Source: Silanimonas sp965368785
GTDB lineage: Bacteria; Pseudomonadota; Gammaproteobacteria; Xanthomonadales; Xanthomonadaceae
DNA: 29,129 nucleotides
Assembly: GCA_965368785.1 (NCBI GenBank)
Contig: CBDUOG010000024.1
Coordinates: 1 to 29,129, forward strand
Direction of reading: 5' to 3'
Below are positions 14,541 through 22,939 of the stretch, piece after piece. The translations under genes and the position numbers were made by a program. Under the pieces are notes generated by a model that was given only the letters and a program-made list of their open reading frames with translations, searched no databases and had not been told where the DNA came from. Positions within the stretch are counted from its first letter, which is position 1, and each line of letters starts with the position of its first letter.

Positions 14541-15938
14541 ATGACTGAGCAGAAGATCTCCGCCGTTTCGCCCGCGATCAATTGGGCGCCGGGATCATGG
14601 CGCTCATTTCCGGCGCGGCAGCAGCCTCAGTATCCTGATCAAGAGGCGCTAGCCGATGTGCTCACCGAACTGTCGGCGCTGCCGCCCTTGGTTACGTCCT
14701 GGGAAATCCTTTCTCTTCGCAACCAGATTGCGGAGGCTCAGGAAGGTAAACGGTTTTTGCTGCAAGGCGGTGATTGCGCTGAAAGCTTCGGCGACTGCCA
14801 GTCTGGTCTGATTTCAAATCGTCTCAAAGTATTGCTGCAGATGAGCTTGGTCCTCGTCCACGGCATGCGCCTGCCGGTGGTGCGGATCGGCCGCTTTGCC
14901 GGGCAGTATGCCAAGCCGCGCTCTACCGATTTGGAAACCAAGGACGGTGTCAGCCTGCCGAGCTATCGCGGCGACTTTATTAACGGCGCGCAGTTCACGC
15001 CGGAACAACGCCAGCCCGATCCTAAGCGAATGATCAAAGGTCATGCCCGTTCGGCACTAACCATGAATTTTATTCGCGCGTTGATCGATGGTGGTTTTGC
15101 TGATTTGCATCATCCGGAGTATTGGGACATGGCGTGGGCCGAGAAATCCGCTCTGGCTAGCGAGTATCACGAGCGTGTCGATGCGATCGCCGATGCGATC
15201 CGTTTTATGGAAACAATCTCCGGAGAGCAGGTTCACAATCTCAATCGGGTCGACTTTTTTACGTCGCATGAAGCGCTTTTGCTGCCTTATGAAGAAGCGC
15301 TTACCCGTGAAGTTCCCCGGCAGTGGGGGCATTTTAATTTATCCACGCACTTGCCTTGGATCGGAATGCGCACGGCTGATCTAGATGGTGCTCATGTCGA
15401 GTACTTCAGAGGCATTCGTAATCCGGTTGCAGTAAAAATTGGTCCGTCGGTGACGCCAGCGCAGCTGATGGGCCTGTGCGACGCGCTTAATCCGGATAAT
15501 GAAGCTGGCAGATTAAGCTTTATCCATCGTATGGGTGTCGCCCAGATTGACGATAGACTGCGCCCGCTACTCGAAGCGGTGAAGCGCGAGGGGCGCAAAG
15601 TGCTGTGGGTGTGTGATCCGATGCACGGCAACACCGAGAGCACCAGCAATGGCTACAAAACGCGTCGCTTTGCAAACATCCGGGCCGAGCTCGAGAAGAG
15701 TTTTGAGATTCATCAGGCGGCCGGAACGCGGCTGGGCGGAGTCCATCTGGAGCTTACGGGTGAAAATGTCACCGAGTGCCTGGGTGGTGCTCGCGACTTG
15801 ACCGAGCAAGACCTGCAACGCGCCTATCGATCAACCGTCGATCCGCGACTCAATTATGAGCAGTCGCTGGAGCTCGCGTTTTTGATCGTGGCAAAACATG
15901 CGCAGATGCCGCTGCGAAAGCACGGTCCGATTGAATAG
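14541..15938 (+). CDS. 3-deoxy-7-phosphoheptulonate synthase, class II
   Basis: This enzyme condenses phosphoenolpyruvate with erythrose 4-phosphate, the first step of the shikimate pathway (EC 2.5.1.54). The 465-residue product is the class II (plant/Mycobacterium-like) type: LLQGGDCAESF with metal-binding Cys79, RIGRFAGQYAKPRS, WVCDPMHGNT, GVHLELTGENVTECLGG and DPRLNYEQSLELAF. It is unrelated in sequence to E. coli AroF/G/H. Class II enzymes occur in Xanthomonas and relatives. The start is the ATG at 14541 behind TTGGAA; the TTG at 14529 is less likely. No other aromatic-pathway gene is adjacent, and the gene stands between dsbB and a convergent gene. Confidence 0.95.
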   Translation: MTEQKISAVSPAINWAPGSWRSFPARQQPQYPDQEALADVLTELSALPPLVTSWEILSLRNQIAEAQEGKRFLLQGGDCAESFGDCQSGLISNRLKVLLQMSLVLVHGMRLPVVRIGRFAGQYAKPRSTDLETKDGVSLPSYRGDFINGAQFTPEQRQPDPKRMIKGHARSALTMNFIRALIDGGFADLHHPEYWDMAWAEKSALASEYHERVDAIADAIRFMETISGEQVHNLNRVDFFTSHEALLLPYEEALTREVPRQWGHFNLSTHLPWIGMRTADLDGAHVEYFRGIRNPVAVKIGPSVTPAQLMGLCDALNPDNEAGRLSFIHRMGVAQIDDRLRPLLEAVKREGRKVLWVCDPMHGNTESTSNGYKTRRFANIRAELEKSFEIHQAAGTRLGGVHLELTGENVTECLGGARDLTEQDLQRAYRSTVDPRLNYEQSLELAFLIVAKHAQMPLRKHGPIE

Positions 15939-15952
15939 GGCTGCGCAGAAAA

Positions 15953-16444
15953 CTAGCGTTTAGTACTCTGCTGCTCTTGCAGGTTGTCGACTATTTTAGT
16001 CGCCTGGGCCCGGGTCACGCCGGTCAATTGATGAACCTTTTCAACGGCTTCATCGACTCTATTTTTGTCGATAAGAGCTTTCAGTTGCTGTTGCAGGGAC
16101 GCACCCTGGCTCTGGATTTGTGCGTTGACCATCTCTTGCTGAACTTTCTCGCTGAGCTCAACCGCCCGTCGTCTAATCAGCTCTAAGTATTTTTGGCCGG
16201 CTTGGATGAGGCGGCCATGATGCAGGTCTTCGCGAATACTTTTTAAGTCAACAGTGGCTTTGTGTTCCGACAGGCTCTGCGCTTTTGCTGGCTGCGTAAC
16301 GATGGGCTTCTCCGGAGCGAAGCGATCTGTCCAGCGGCCGGATTGGAAAATCTTGTTGCGATCGGGCTTAGGGTCGCGCAATAGCCAGGCCAGTACCAGG
16401 CCGATAGCTATTGCAGCGACTATGTAAACGCTTTGTTCCGCCAT
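15953..16444 (-). CDS. Uncharacterised membrane-anchored helical protein
   Basis: I do not recognise a named family. The 163-residue product has one hydrophobic N-terminal segment (residues 6-22), then a basic linker, then a helical region. Two segments (about 67-105 and 121-157) look alike, with pattern L-K-x-hydrophobic ... A-x-x-x-hydrophobic ... A-x-x-x-V. The second (DEAVEKVHQLTGVTRAQATK) recalls the C-terminal helix-turn-helix pattern of ribosomal L7/L12. This is a visual similarity only. It starts 57 bases after the typA stop on the same strand and may be co-transcribed. It is tail-to-tail with the DAHP synthase gene, 14 bases apart, with no clear terminator. Confidence 0.7.
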   Translation of the reverse strand: MAEQSVYIVAAIAIGLVLAWLLRDPKPDRNKIFQSGRWTDRFAPEKPIVTQPAKAQSLSEHKATVDLKSIREDLHHGRLIQAGQKYLELIRRRAVELSEKVQQEMVNAQIQSQGASLQQQLKALIDKNRVDEAVEKVHQLTGVTRAQATKIVDNLQEQQSTKR

Positions 16445-16501
16445 CTGATCACGCCTAAGGCTGATTCAGCTAACAGAGTACCAGCAAATTGTGCTTCCGG
16501 A

Positions 16502-18346
16502 TTAAGCGCTGCGGGACGCGCGCTTGCGATCGTTCTCGGTGCGGAATTTTTTGCGCAGACGGATTTGCTTCGGAGTCACCTCAACCAGTTCGTCATCGTC
16601 AATAAACTCAAGCGCCTGTTCCAACGAAAACTTAATTGCCGGGGTCAGCGAAAGCGTTTCTTCCTTACCCGATGCGCGGAAGTTGGTGAGCTGCTTGGAG
16701 CGCACGGCATTGACCGTCAGATCATTATCTTTTGCGTGAATACCGACGATCTGCCCTTCATAAACTTCTTCTTGCGGCTGCACGAACAGGCGACCACGCT
16801 CCTGCATGGCCAACTGGCCGTACGCGGTGGAAGTGCCGGAGTCATTGGAGATCAGCACGCCATTCTGGCGCTGGCCGATACTGCCTTCGGCTTTCGGACC
16901 ATAGTGATCGAATACGTGGAACAGCAAACCGGTTCCAGCGGTGAGTGTTCTGAACTCGGTTTGGAATCCGATCAGTCCACGCGCCGGAATGATGAACTCC
17001 AGACGCACCCGGCCTTTGCCATCACTTTCCATATTCTGTAGCACGGCTTTTCGCTCGCCCAGACGCGCCATGACGCCGCCCTGGAATTGCTCTTCCAAAT
17101 CGGCAACCAATTGCTCAAACGGCTCCATCCAGACGCCATCTTCTTTACGCAAGATCACTTCGGGACGTGAAACTGCCAGCTCGAAGCCTTCGCGTCGCAT
17201 CGTTTCGATCAGAATCGAGAGATGCAGTTCGCCGCGACCGGAAACTTTAAACTTATCGGCATCGCCGGTGTCTTCCACACGCAATGCCACGTTGTGTGCC
17301 GCTTCACGCATCAGACGATCGCGCATCTGGCGCGAGGTCAAAAACTTGCCACCACTGAGCTCCTTATGACCGGCAAATGGCGAGTCATTCACTTGGAACG
17401 TCATGGAGATGGTCGGCTCATCGACGGTGAGCACCGGCAAGGCTTCTGCGGCCGATGGGTCGCAAATGGTTTCCGAAATACCCAGGTTTTCCACGCCGCA
17501 GATCGCAATGATATCGCCGGCCTGCGCCTCTTCCACGTCAACACGCTCTAGGCCCATAAAGCCCATTACTTGCAGAACTCTGCCGTTACGCGGCTTGCCG
17601 TCCCGGTCAATAACCGTCACATTGGATTTTGGTTTGATTTTGCCGCGTTGGATACGGCCGATACCGATGACGCCTACGTATGGGCTGTAGCTCAAAGACG
17701 TAATGCGCATTTGGAAGGGGCCTTCCAAGTTAACCGGTGGCGGGTTGACCTTATCGATAATCGCCTGAAACAGGGGGGTCATGTCGCCGGAACGGACTTC
17801 CGGATCCAGACCGGCATAGCCGTGCAATGCGGAGGCATAGACCACATCAAAATCCAGCTGCTCATCGGTTGCACCCAAGCGGTCGAACAGATCGAAGGTT
17901 TGGTTGATGACCCAATCGGCGCGCGCACCGGGGCGATCAATCTTGTTAACTACAACAATCGGCTTGAAGCCCATTTCGAATGCCTTCTGGGTCACGAAGC
18001 GGGTTTGCGGCATTGGACCGTCCATTGCATCGACCAACAGCAATACTGAGTCGACCATCGACAAAACACGTTCCACTTCACCACCGAAGTCGGCGTGGCC
18101 CGGGGTATCGACGATATTGATACGGAACTCTTCGCCTTCCGGTGAAATCCAGCGAATTGCTGTGTTTTTCGACAGAATCGTGATGCCGCGCTCTTTTTCC
18201 AGGTCGTTGCTGTCCATTACCCGATCCGGGATAACTTCGCGCTCGCTGAACGTGTTCGATTGCTTAAGCAGTTGATCAACCAGGGTGGTTTTGCCGTGGT
18301 CAACGTGGGCAACGATGGCGATATTTCTGAGATTTTTAATGGACAT
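16502..18346 (-). CDS. typA: Translational GTPase TypA/BipA
   Basis: TypA (BipA) is a ribosome-binding GTPase of the EF-G/LepA class, needed for 50S assembly and growth in the cold and under stress in E. coli. The 614-residue product shows the G1 motif AHVDHGKTT (13-21), the ERGITI switch (52-57), DTPGH (80-84) and NKID (134-137). Later come the beta-barrel domain, the EF-G-like domains and the family-specific C-terminal part with GRGELHLSILIETMRREGFE and PARGLIGFQTEF. The start codon sits behind a small hairpin that includes its ribosome binding site. Confidence 0.97.
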   Translation of the reverse strand: MSIKNLRNIAIVAHVDHGKTTLVDQLLKQSNTFSEREVIPDRVMDSNDLEKERGITILSKNTAIRWISPEGEEFRINIVDTPGHADFGGEVERVLSMVDSVLLLVDAMDGPMPQTRFVTQKAFEMGFKPIVVVNKIDRPGARADWVINQTFDLFDRLGATDEQLDFDVVYASALHGYAGLDPEVRSGDMTPLFQAIIDKVNPPPVNLEGPFQMRITSLSYSPYVGVIGIGRIQRGKIKPKSNVTVIDRDGKPRNGRVLQVMGFMGLERVDVEEAQAGDIIAICGVENLGISETICDPSAAEALPVLTVDEPTISMTFQVNDSPFAGHKELSGGKFLTSRQMRDRLMREAAHNVALRVEDTGDADKFKVSGRGELHLSILIETMRREGFELAVSRPEVILRKEDGVWMEPFEQLVADLEEQFQGGVMARLGERKAVLQNMESDGKGRVRLEFIIPARGLIGFQTEFRTLTAGTGLLFHVFDHYGPKAEGSIGQRQNGVLISNDSGTSTAYGQLAMQERGRLFVQPQEEVYEGQIVGIHAKDNDLTVNAVRSKQLTNFRASGKEETLSLTPAIKFSLEQALEFIDDDELVEVTPKQIRLRKKFRTENDRKRASRSA

Positions 18347-18353
18347 GACTAAT

Positions 18354-18370
18354 GCACCTGCTGGAGGTGC
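18354..18370 (-). promoter_or_regulatory. Hairpin covering the typA ribosome binding site
   Basis: On the - strand the leader reads GCACCT-CCAGC-AGGTGC, then seven bases, then the typA ATG. The 6-pair stem is perfect, and its 3' arm contains AGGT, the only good Shine-Dalgarno candidate (nine bases before ATG). Folding would hide the ribosome binding site. Whether it acts as a switch is inference. Confidence 0.45.
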
Positions 18371-18387
18371 CTGGGCTGAAGGTTAAT

Positions 18388-18402
18388 CCGCTATTATAGC
18401 GG
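18388..18402 (-). promoter_or_regulatory. Probable typA -10 box inside a palindrome
   Basis: The - strand reads CCGCTATAATAGCGG, a perfect palindrome around a three-base centre that contains a consensus TATAAT. It would start a typA transcript about 40 bases long before the ATG. I see no good -35 box at 16-18 bases, so an activator or an operator role of the palindrome is possible. Confidence 0.45.
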
Positions 18403-18512
18403 GTCTGAAGGCGCATCAGCGGATTCATTTGAATTGAGCCACGGGCTCCGGTTCAGTTTGGGCCCGGGCAAGAGCGCATAAGCCCCATTTTTAGATAAGT
18501 TCTGGAGACAAT

Positions 18513-19010
18513 ATGAGTAATTTAACCGCCGTTCTAAATACCAGCCGTGGCGAGATCCGCATTGCCCTGGAAGATGAAAAGACGCCCTTGACGGTTGCAA
18601 GCTTCGTCAACTTAGTTCAGCACAAGTATTACGACGGATTGAGTTTTCACCGCGTTATTCCTGATTTTATGATCCAGGGCGGCTGCCCGAACGGCGATGG
18701 TCGTGGCGGCCCCGGTTATCGTTTTGAAGATGAATGCCATAAGGACCTCGGCCATCAGCGCGGAGTTCTTTCTATGGCCAATGCCGGACCGGGTACCAAC
18801 GGTTCGCAGTTTTTTATTACCCATGTGAATTGCGAGTGGCTCAATGGCAAACACACCGTGTTCGGCAAAGTCATCAGTGGCTTGGAAGTGGTAGACAGCG
18901 TGGTTGGTGGCGATAAGATCGAATCGATCACGATTGAAGGCGACACCAGCACGGTGTTGGCTGCCCACGCCGATCGCGTTGCGCAATGGAACAAGGTCAT
19001 TGAGGCCTGA
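18513..19010 (+). CDS. ppiB: Cyclophilin-type peptidyl-prolyl isomerase, cytoplasmic
   Basis: The product is 165 residues (E. coli PpiB is 164) and has no signal peptide, so it acts in the cytoplasm. Cyclophilin motifs are complete: FHRVIPDFMIQGG (about 50-62, with the catalytic arginine), NGSQFFITH and WLNGKHTVFGKV. It catalyses cis-trans isomerisation of X-Pro bonds. TGGAGA precedes the ATG. The gene is divergent from typA and closes at a strong terminator. Confidence 0.96.
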   Translation: MSNLTAVLNTSRGEIRIALEDEKTPLTVASFVNLVQHKYYDGLSFHRVIPDFMIQGGCPNGDGRGGPGYRFEDECHKDLGHQRGVLSMANAGPGTNGSQFFITHVNCEWLNGKHTVFGKVISGLEVVDSVVGGDKIESITIEGDTSTVLAAHADRVAQWNKVIEA

Positions 19011-19032
19011 TCAGGCGTAGTCAACGGCTCAT

Positions 19033-19060
19033 AAAAAAGGCGCCTGAGGGCGCCTTTTTT
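19033..19060. terminator. Bidirectional intrinsic terminator
   Basis: GGCGCC (19039-19044) pairs with GGCGCC (19049-19054) around TGAG, with six A before and six T after. The symmetric A/T flanks let it serve both ppiB (+) and the convergent lipoprotein operon (-). Confidence 0.93.
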
Positions 19061-19076
19061 GCAATGACAAAACCAG

Positions 19077-19664
19077 TTATCTGGGCAAGAACTGGATGCT
19101 GTCTAAAAGCTTGTTTACGGCTTGCTGATCGCGTCCGAAATAGTACTCGCGCGGCGCATACCAAACCACGCTGGTTAGGCGGCCATCGCGAACTGCCGCC
19201 GCCGCTGTGCCCGAATAAAGCAGGCCGCTGGTCGCGGTCATATCGAAATCGAAGCGCAATCCGGAAACCGGGCCAAACTGTGCCGGTCGCAAATTCGAGG
19301 TTTGCAAATCCGTCCATGACTGTTCTTTGAGCGCATCGACGATCAGGTCCTGAATCTCATCCTCTCGCATGCCCAGCTTGAACCACGGCCCATTGGGCTG
19401 GGATCGACGCTGCTTAGCCCGCAAGAACACATGTTCTTTGGGCTTGACCGCCGAATAGATTCTCAGTGAATTGAGTAGGTGTCCATCGATCGTCCAACTT
19501 TCAATCCGGTGTAGCTTTTGTCGGGACCAGTCCAGATCACTGTCGATTCTCATGTCGAAGACATCCGACGTGCCCGCCTCTTTTAGCGATGTCGAAGCAC
19601 AGCCGCTGAGGAGTAAAACAAAAACACTGATTAAGACCGGCCAGGTAAAGAATTTCAGCTTCAC
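19077..19664 (-). CDS. Predicted outer-membrane lipoprotein, unknown function
   Basis: I do not recognise a named family. The 195-residue product starts with a basic n-region and a hydrophobic segment ending in the lipobox L-S-G-C (Cys22). The residue after the cysteine is Ala, not Asp, which predicts outer-membrane sorting by the Lol rule. The mature part contains a block from about 140 to 185 (GPVSGLRFDFDM, SGLLYSGTAAAAVRDGRL, VVWYAPREYYFGRD) that reads like a small beta-sheet domain. It overlaps the M48 protease gene by four bases (ATGA) and is last in that operon. Confidence 0.85.
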   Translation of the reverse strand: MKLKFFTWPVLISVFVLLLSGCASTSLKEAGTSDVFDMRIDSDLDWSRQKLHRIESWTIDGHLLNSLRIYSAVKPKEHVFLRAKQRRSQPNGPWFKLGMREDEIQDLIVDALKEQSWTDLQTSNLRPAQFGPVSGLRFDFDMTATSGLLYSGTAAAAVRDGRLTSVVWYAPREYYFGRDQQAVNKLLDSIQFLPR

Positions 19665-20839
19665 AGTTCACTCCTCATTTGTTCAATCTTCCTCTGTATG
19701 AAAGCGGCATCCGGAGCCTGCTCGTAACGATCCAGATAGGTAGAAAAGGCGTCGATGGCTGCCTGATTGTCGCCGCGGTTCCGATAGACAGTACCTAGTT
19801 CGCGCCATGCTTCCGGCGGACAATCGGGTAGGGTAATAGCCTGTTCAAACAATTCCGCTGATTTTTCTAGATCGCCCTCCGCCCGGCGCTGCCGATGCGC
19901 CTCGCCCAGATAAAAGATATACAAGCCGCTCAGGTGGTCTGGGTTCGCCTTAATCAAGTCGGTAATTACTTGAATGGTTGCCTTAAAGGTTCGCTTGGAT
20001 AACTCTTCATCCAGCCACGCGCGAATATGTGGCTTCATGACTTCGCGGTACGGCTCCTGAAACTTCTGTTGATCTGAAGCCGCATTGGTTTTTCCGGCCT
20101 CGACCATCGTTGCCAGTCGCTCGGTAGTACGCGGATGGCTTGCGAATACAGGGAACGGTCGACGCTGCTCAGAAGCTAGTTCTTCGTTGCGCATTCTCTG
20201 CCATATACGCGCGCCGGCATTGGCATCGTACTTCAGAGAGTTTGAAATTCTAAACCCCAAATTATCAGCCTCGCGCTCCATGTCTCGTGAAAACTTGGAC
20301 AAGACGCCCACGCCGATCAGTTGCGCAACCGAACCAGCGATGCCAACGCCGGCACCGTAGGTAACCAGACCTACCGTTGCCATCAGCGCGCTACCGCGCT
20401 TTGCCTTATTCCATAACTGCAGGCTATGCCTTGCCCGGTAATGGCCGAATTCATGGCCCAGGATCAGCGCGAGCTCAGACTCGTCTTGAATGCGCAGCAA
20501 TGCGCCTGTAAAGAAAATCATGACGCCATTAGGTGCCATCGACGCATTGAACGCGGGAATGTCGAGGACATAAATGCGCAAATCGCTGCAATACTCATCG
20601 ACAATTTTGCAAGCGACCTTGCGAATGTAGGCATTGAGCTCAGGGTCGTGCACGACCAGTGGCGAGTGCCGCAACTCTTTCTCGGATTGATTCATGCCGT
20701 ACCAGAGCTCTGCCTCGGTGCTGCCGTCGATGGGTTTCTCACCGGGGGTGATTGGCGGTGGTGCTTTGCCATTTTGCGCAGACACATTGCCGATAGCCAG
20801 AGTGACTATCGCGAGCAATACAGTGAGTCGCATGTTCAT
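19661..20839 (-). CDS. Secreted M48-family zinc metalloprotease with TPR-like C-terminus
   Basis: The 392-residue product has a signal peptide (cleavage likely after Ala21 in VSA-Q). The M48 peptidase domain follows, with the zinc-binding motif HEFGH at 129-133 and the third ligand probably Glu188 in the S-R-D-M-E-R-E-A-D context. The C-terminal third (about 290-390) contains TPR-like helical repeats, for example around AELFEQAITLPDCPPEAWRE. This layout resembles periplasmic BepA (YfgC), which clears stalled LptD and beta-barrel substrates, but I cannot claim orthology. It lies between two other exported proteins, overlapping both by four bases. Confidence 0.92.
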   Translation of the reverse strand: MNMRLTVLLAIVTLAIGNVSAQNGKAPPPITPGEKPIDGSTEAELWYGMNQSEKELRHSPLVVHDPELNAYIRKVACKIVDEYCSDLRIYVLDIPAFNASMAPNGVMIFFTGALLRIQDESELALILGHEFGHYRARHSLQLWNKAKRGSALMATVGLVTYGAGVGIAGSVAQLIGVGVLSKFSRDMEREADNLGFRISNSLKYDANAGARIWQRMRNEELASEQRRPFPVFASHPRTTERLATMVEAGKTNAASDQQKFQEPYREVMKPHIRAWLDEELSKRTFKATIQVITDLIKANPDHLSGLYIFYLGEAHRQRRAEGDLEKSAELFEQAITLPDCPPEAWRELGTVYRNRGDNQAAIDAFSTYLDRYEQAPDAAFIQRKIEQMRSEL

Positions 20840-21585
20840 AAGGGCAGCTTCTTCAACAGTGCATCGACTGTTCGCTTTGCGCTTTCCTGATCGCGCAAAT
20901 CACCGTGCTCCCGGGCTATCAGATTGAACCAGACAACCTGCCCGCTATTGAGATCAACCAATAGTGCCACGCCAAACTGCGTTCCACCGCCGATATCGGT
21001 CACCGTGCCCATAGCAGCTCCGGCCAGGAAGCCCAGAATTCGCAGAGCCTTACGGCCACCGCTGGCATAACTGTCTCGGACATAGGTAAATAGCGCGTAG
21101 TCGGCTCCGGTCTGGGTCTTGAGCTCGGTAACGCCAGGCCCCAGAGTCCAGTCCATCCGGTATCTGCCTGTATTCGGGTCTTTCTTAGTTGCCAGTTGTG
21201 ATCCCGCCCAACTGGTTTGCGCGATCGAAATCGCGACCGCTTCATTGAGCCGGACGATCTGCCCGAGGCGTGAGGAGGGCTGCAGGCCATCAGGAATGTC
21301 AAAATCCGGCTTGTGCTCAATATCTGCTTGTTCCAGGACCTCTCGAACGGCAGCCGGGTAGTTGCGACGGGCCGCCTCGCTCCATTCCTTATTCGGCTCC
21401 ATCAGGCCACCGGCCGTGAGCACGTAAAGCTCGATATCCGGATCAACAATCACCACGCTCCCGGCAACTTTCAGCTTATTTCCGGCATCGTCCGTGGCCT
21501 GACGGACCTGCGCGTTCAGTGATACGGCGACCAGCAAAAATGCGAATACCGCAACCTGCATAGAACGTTTCACAAACATCTGCAT
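20836..21585 (-). CDS. Secreted protein of unknown function, first in M48 operon
   Basis: I do not recognise a family. The 249-residue product has a signal peptide (residues 1-25, probable cleavage LNA-Q) and no lipobox. A moderately hydrophobic glycine-rich stretch with RILGFLAGAAMGTV lies near residue 190, followed by GGGTQFGVALLVDLNSGQVVWF, which suggests a soluble beta-rich domain rather than a membrane protein. The start ATG follows AAGGAT. The gene overlaps the M48 protease start by four bases, so it heads a coupled three-gene operon of exported proteins. Confidence 0.82.
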   Translation of the reverse strand: MQMFVKRSMQVAVFAFLLVAVSLNAQVRQATDDAGNKLKVAGSVVIVDPDIELYVLTAGGLMEPNKEWSEAARRNYPAAVREVLEQADIEHKPDFDIPDGLQPSSRLGQIVRLNEAVAISIAQTSWAGSQLATKKDPNTGRYRMDWTLGPGVTELKTQTGADYALFTYVRDSYASGGRKALRILGFLAGAAMGTVTDIGGGTQFGVALLVDLNSGQVVWFNLIAREHGDLRDQESAKRTVDALLKKLPL

Positions 21586-21628
21586 AAAAATCCTTGGGCG
21601 AAGCCCTATTTCATCGAGTTGTGTGTCG

Positions 21629-21658
21629 AATATGACCCTTCCAGTGTTTATACGTCAA
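21629..21658 (-). promoter_or_regulatory. Candidate promoter of the M48 operon
   Basis: On the - strand TTGACG (complement of 21653-21658) is followed after 18 bases by CATATT (complement of 21629-21634). The -35 matches five of six and the -10 four of six consensus bases. The predicted start lies about 40 bases before the first gene of the operon. Confidence 0.45.
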
Positions 21659-21725
21659 CCCGATGTAGGTGGCCGGTGTGGTATCTTTAACAGCTTGGTT
21701 TCCGGTCATTTTTCCAAGGATCAGC

Positions 21726-22925
21726 ATGTTGCAATTAGCGAAACGAGTAGGGCGGGCGAAGCCCAGCGCGATTATGATGGTGGCCGACAAGGCCAAGGCC
21801 CTTAAAGCAGCCGGACGCGACATCATTAGCTTTTCGATCGGCGTACCTAATTTTCTGCCGGGCGGACATGTTTACGAAGCCGCCAAAAAGGCCATGGACC
21901 ATGATTCGGGCCAATACGGTAGCAATCGTGGCTCAGACGCGCTTTTGGACGCGTTTCTGGCCCATATCGAGGACCTGGGCCTCACAGGCTACACCCGGGC
22001 CAACTGCGCGGTCGGTATCGGCGCCAAGCACCTGCTCTACAACTTGGCCGAAGCCTTGCTGGATGAGGGCGATACTATCGCTTTTCCGGCACCGTACTGG
22101 ACCAGCTATCTCGATATCGCTGAGATTGTAAACGCCAAAATTCAGCTATTGCCTTGCCCGGCTGCGCAAAACTACAAGCTGACCCCGGAGCAGTTGGATG
22201 CCGCATTAGCGAAAAAGCCGAAGGTCTTTCTATTCAACAACCCCTCAAATCCCACGGGCATGGTGTATTCGGCCGACGAAGTAGCTGCGTTGGCCAAAGT
22301 GCTGGTTAAGCACCCCGATACCTGGGTGATTACGGACGATATTTACAATCGAATGCTATTCGACAAACTCGCCTATTCAAATTTCGTGCAATTTGAGCCA
22401 AGCCTGCGTGAGCGGGTGATTTTCGTTGATTCCATTTCGAAGACCTACGGTATGCCGGGCTGGCGTGTGGGCTTGATTGCCGGGCCGGAATCGGTCGCAA
22501 AAGCTCTGGTTACGCTTAACTCAAATCACATCACCAATATTCCGGAAATTGTTTCCGCTGCCGCAGTTGCGGCGCTTTCCGGTCCGCAAGATGTGCCCGA
22601 TGAAAAAGCCCGCGAATTTGAACGCAAGCGCGACATAGTCATGGCGACGATGAGCTCGATTCCGGGAATCGTTTGCCCGAAACCGCAAGGCGCATTCTAC
22701 GTATTCCCCGATGTGTCCTGTGCCTTCGGCAAGTCTCACGGTGAAATGAAAATAAACAACGATGTCGACTTGTGTAATGCGCTGCTCGAAGCCAAGGGCG
22801 TGGCCTGTGTGCCGGGCTCGGCATTCGGTGAGCCCAGGGCGCTTCGCATCAGTTACACCTGTCCGAGCGCGCAACTTGAGCCCGGCTTACAGCGCATCAA
22901 AGAGTTTTTTGCTGAATTAAAATAA
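21726..22925 (+). CDS. Class I pyridoxal-phosphate aminotransferase (aspartate type)
   Basis: The 399-residue product is a fold-type I aminotransferase. NPSNPTG lies at 172-178, the PLP ring aspartate at 204 in TDDIYNRM, and the Schiff-base lysine at 239 in SISKTYGMPGWRVG. A C-terminal RISYTCP arginine would bind the substrate carboxylate. It resembles the subgroup with many bacterial aspartate/prephenate or aromatic aminotransferases, so aspartate + 2-oxoglutarate is the first guess, but substrate cannot be read from sequence. AAGGA precedes the ATG; the open frame upstream to 21669 lacks a ribosome binding site. mdh follows 49 bases on, which would link oxaloacetate reactions. Confidence 0.92.
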   Translation: MLQLAKRVGRAKPSAIMMVADKAKALKAAGRDIISFSIGVPNFLPGGHVYEAAKKAMDHDSGQYGSNRGSDALLDAFLAHIEDLGLTGYTRANCAVGIGAKHLLYNLAEALLDEGDTIAFPAPYWTSYLDIAEIVNAKIQLLPCPAAQNYKLTPEQLDAALAKKPKVFLFNNPSNPTGMVYSADEVAALAKVLVKHPDTWVITDDIYNRMLFDKLAYSNFVQFEPSLRERVIFVDSISKTYGMPGWRVGLIAGPESVAKALVTLNSNHITNIPEIVSAAAVAALSGPQDVPDEKAREFERKRDIVMATMSSIPGIVCPKPQGAFYVFPDVSCAFGKSHGEMKINNDVDLCNALLEAKGVACVPGSAFGEPRALRISYTCPSAQLEPGLQRIKEFFAELK

Positions 22926-22939
22926 TTATCTGAAACCGG

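Noticed and set aside
16433..17041. Long open frame on the + strand inside typA
   Set aside because: It is antisense to a clear full-length TypA, has no ribosome binding site and encodes no recognisable motif; it is a codon-bias shadow.
19033..19060. Symmetric GGCGCC repeat as a mobile-element end
   Set aside because: Flanking A and T runs and position between convergent genes show it is a bidirectional terminator; there is no transposase or target duplication.
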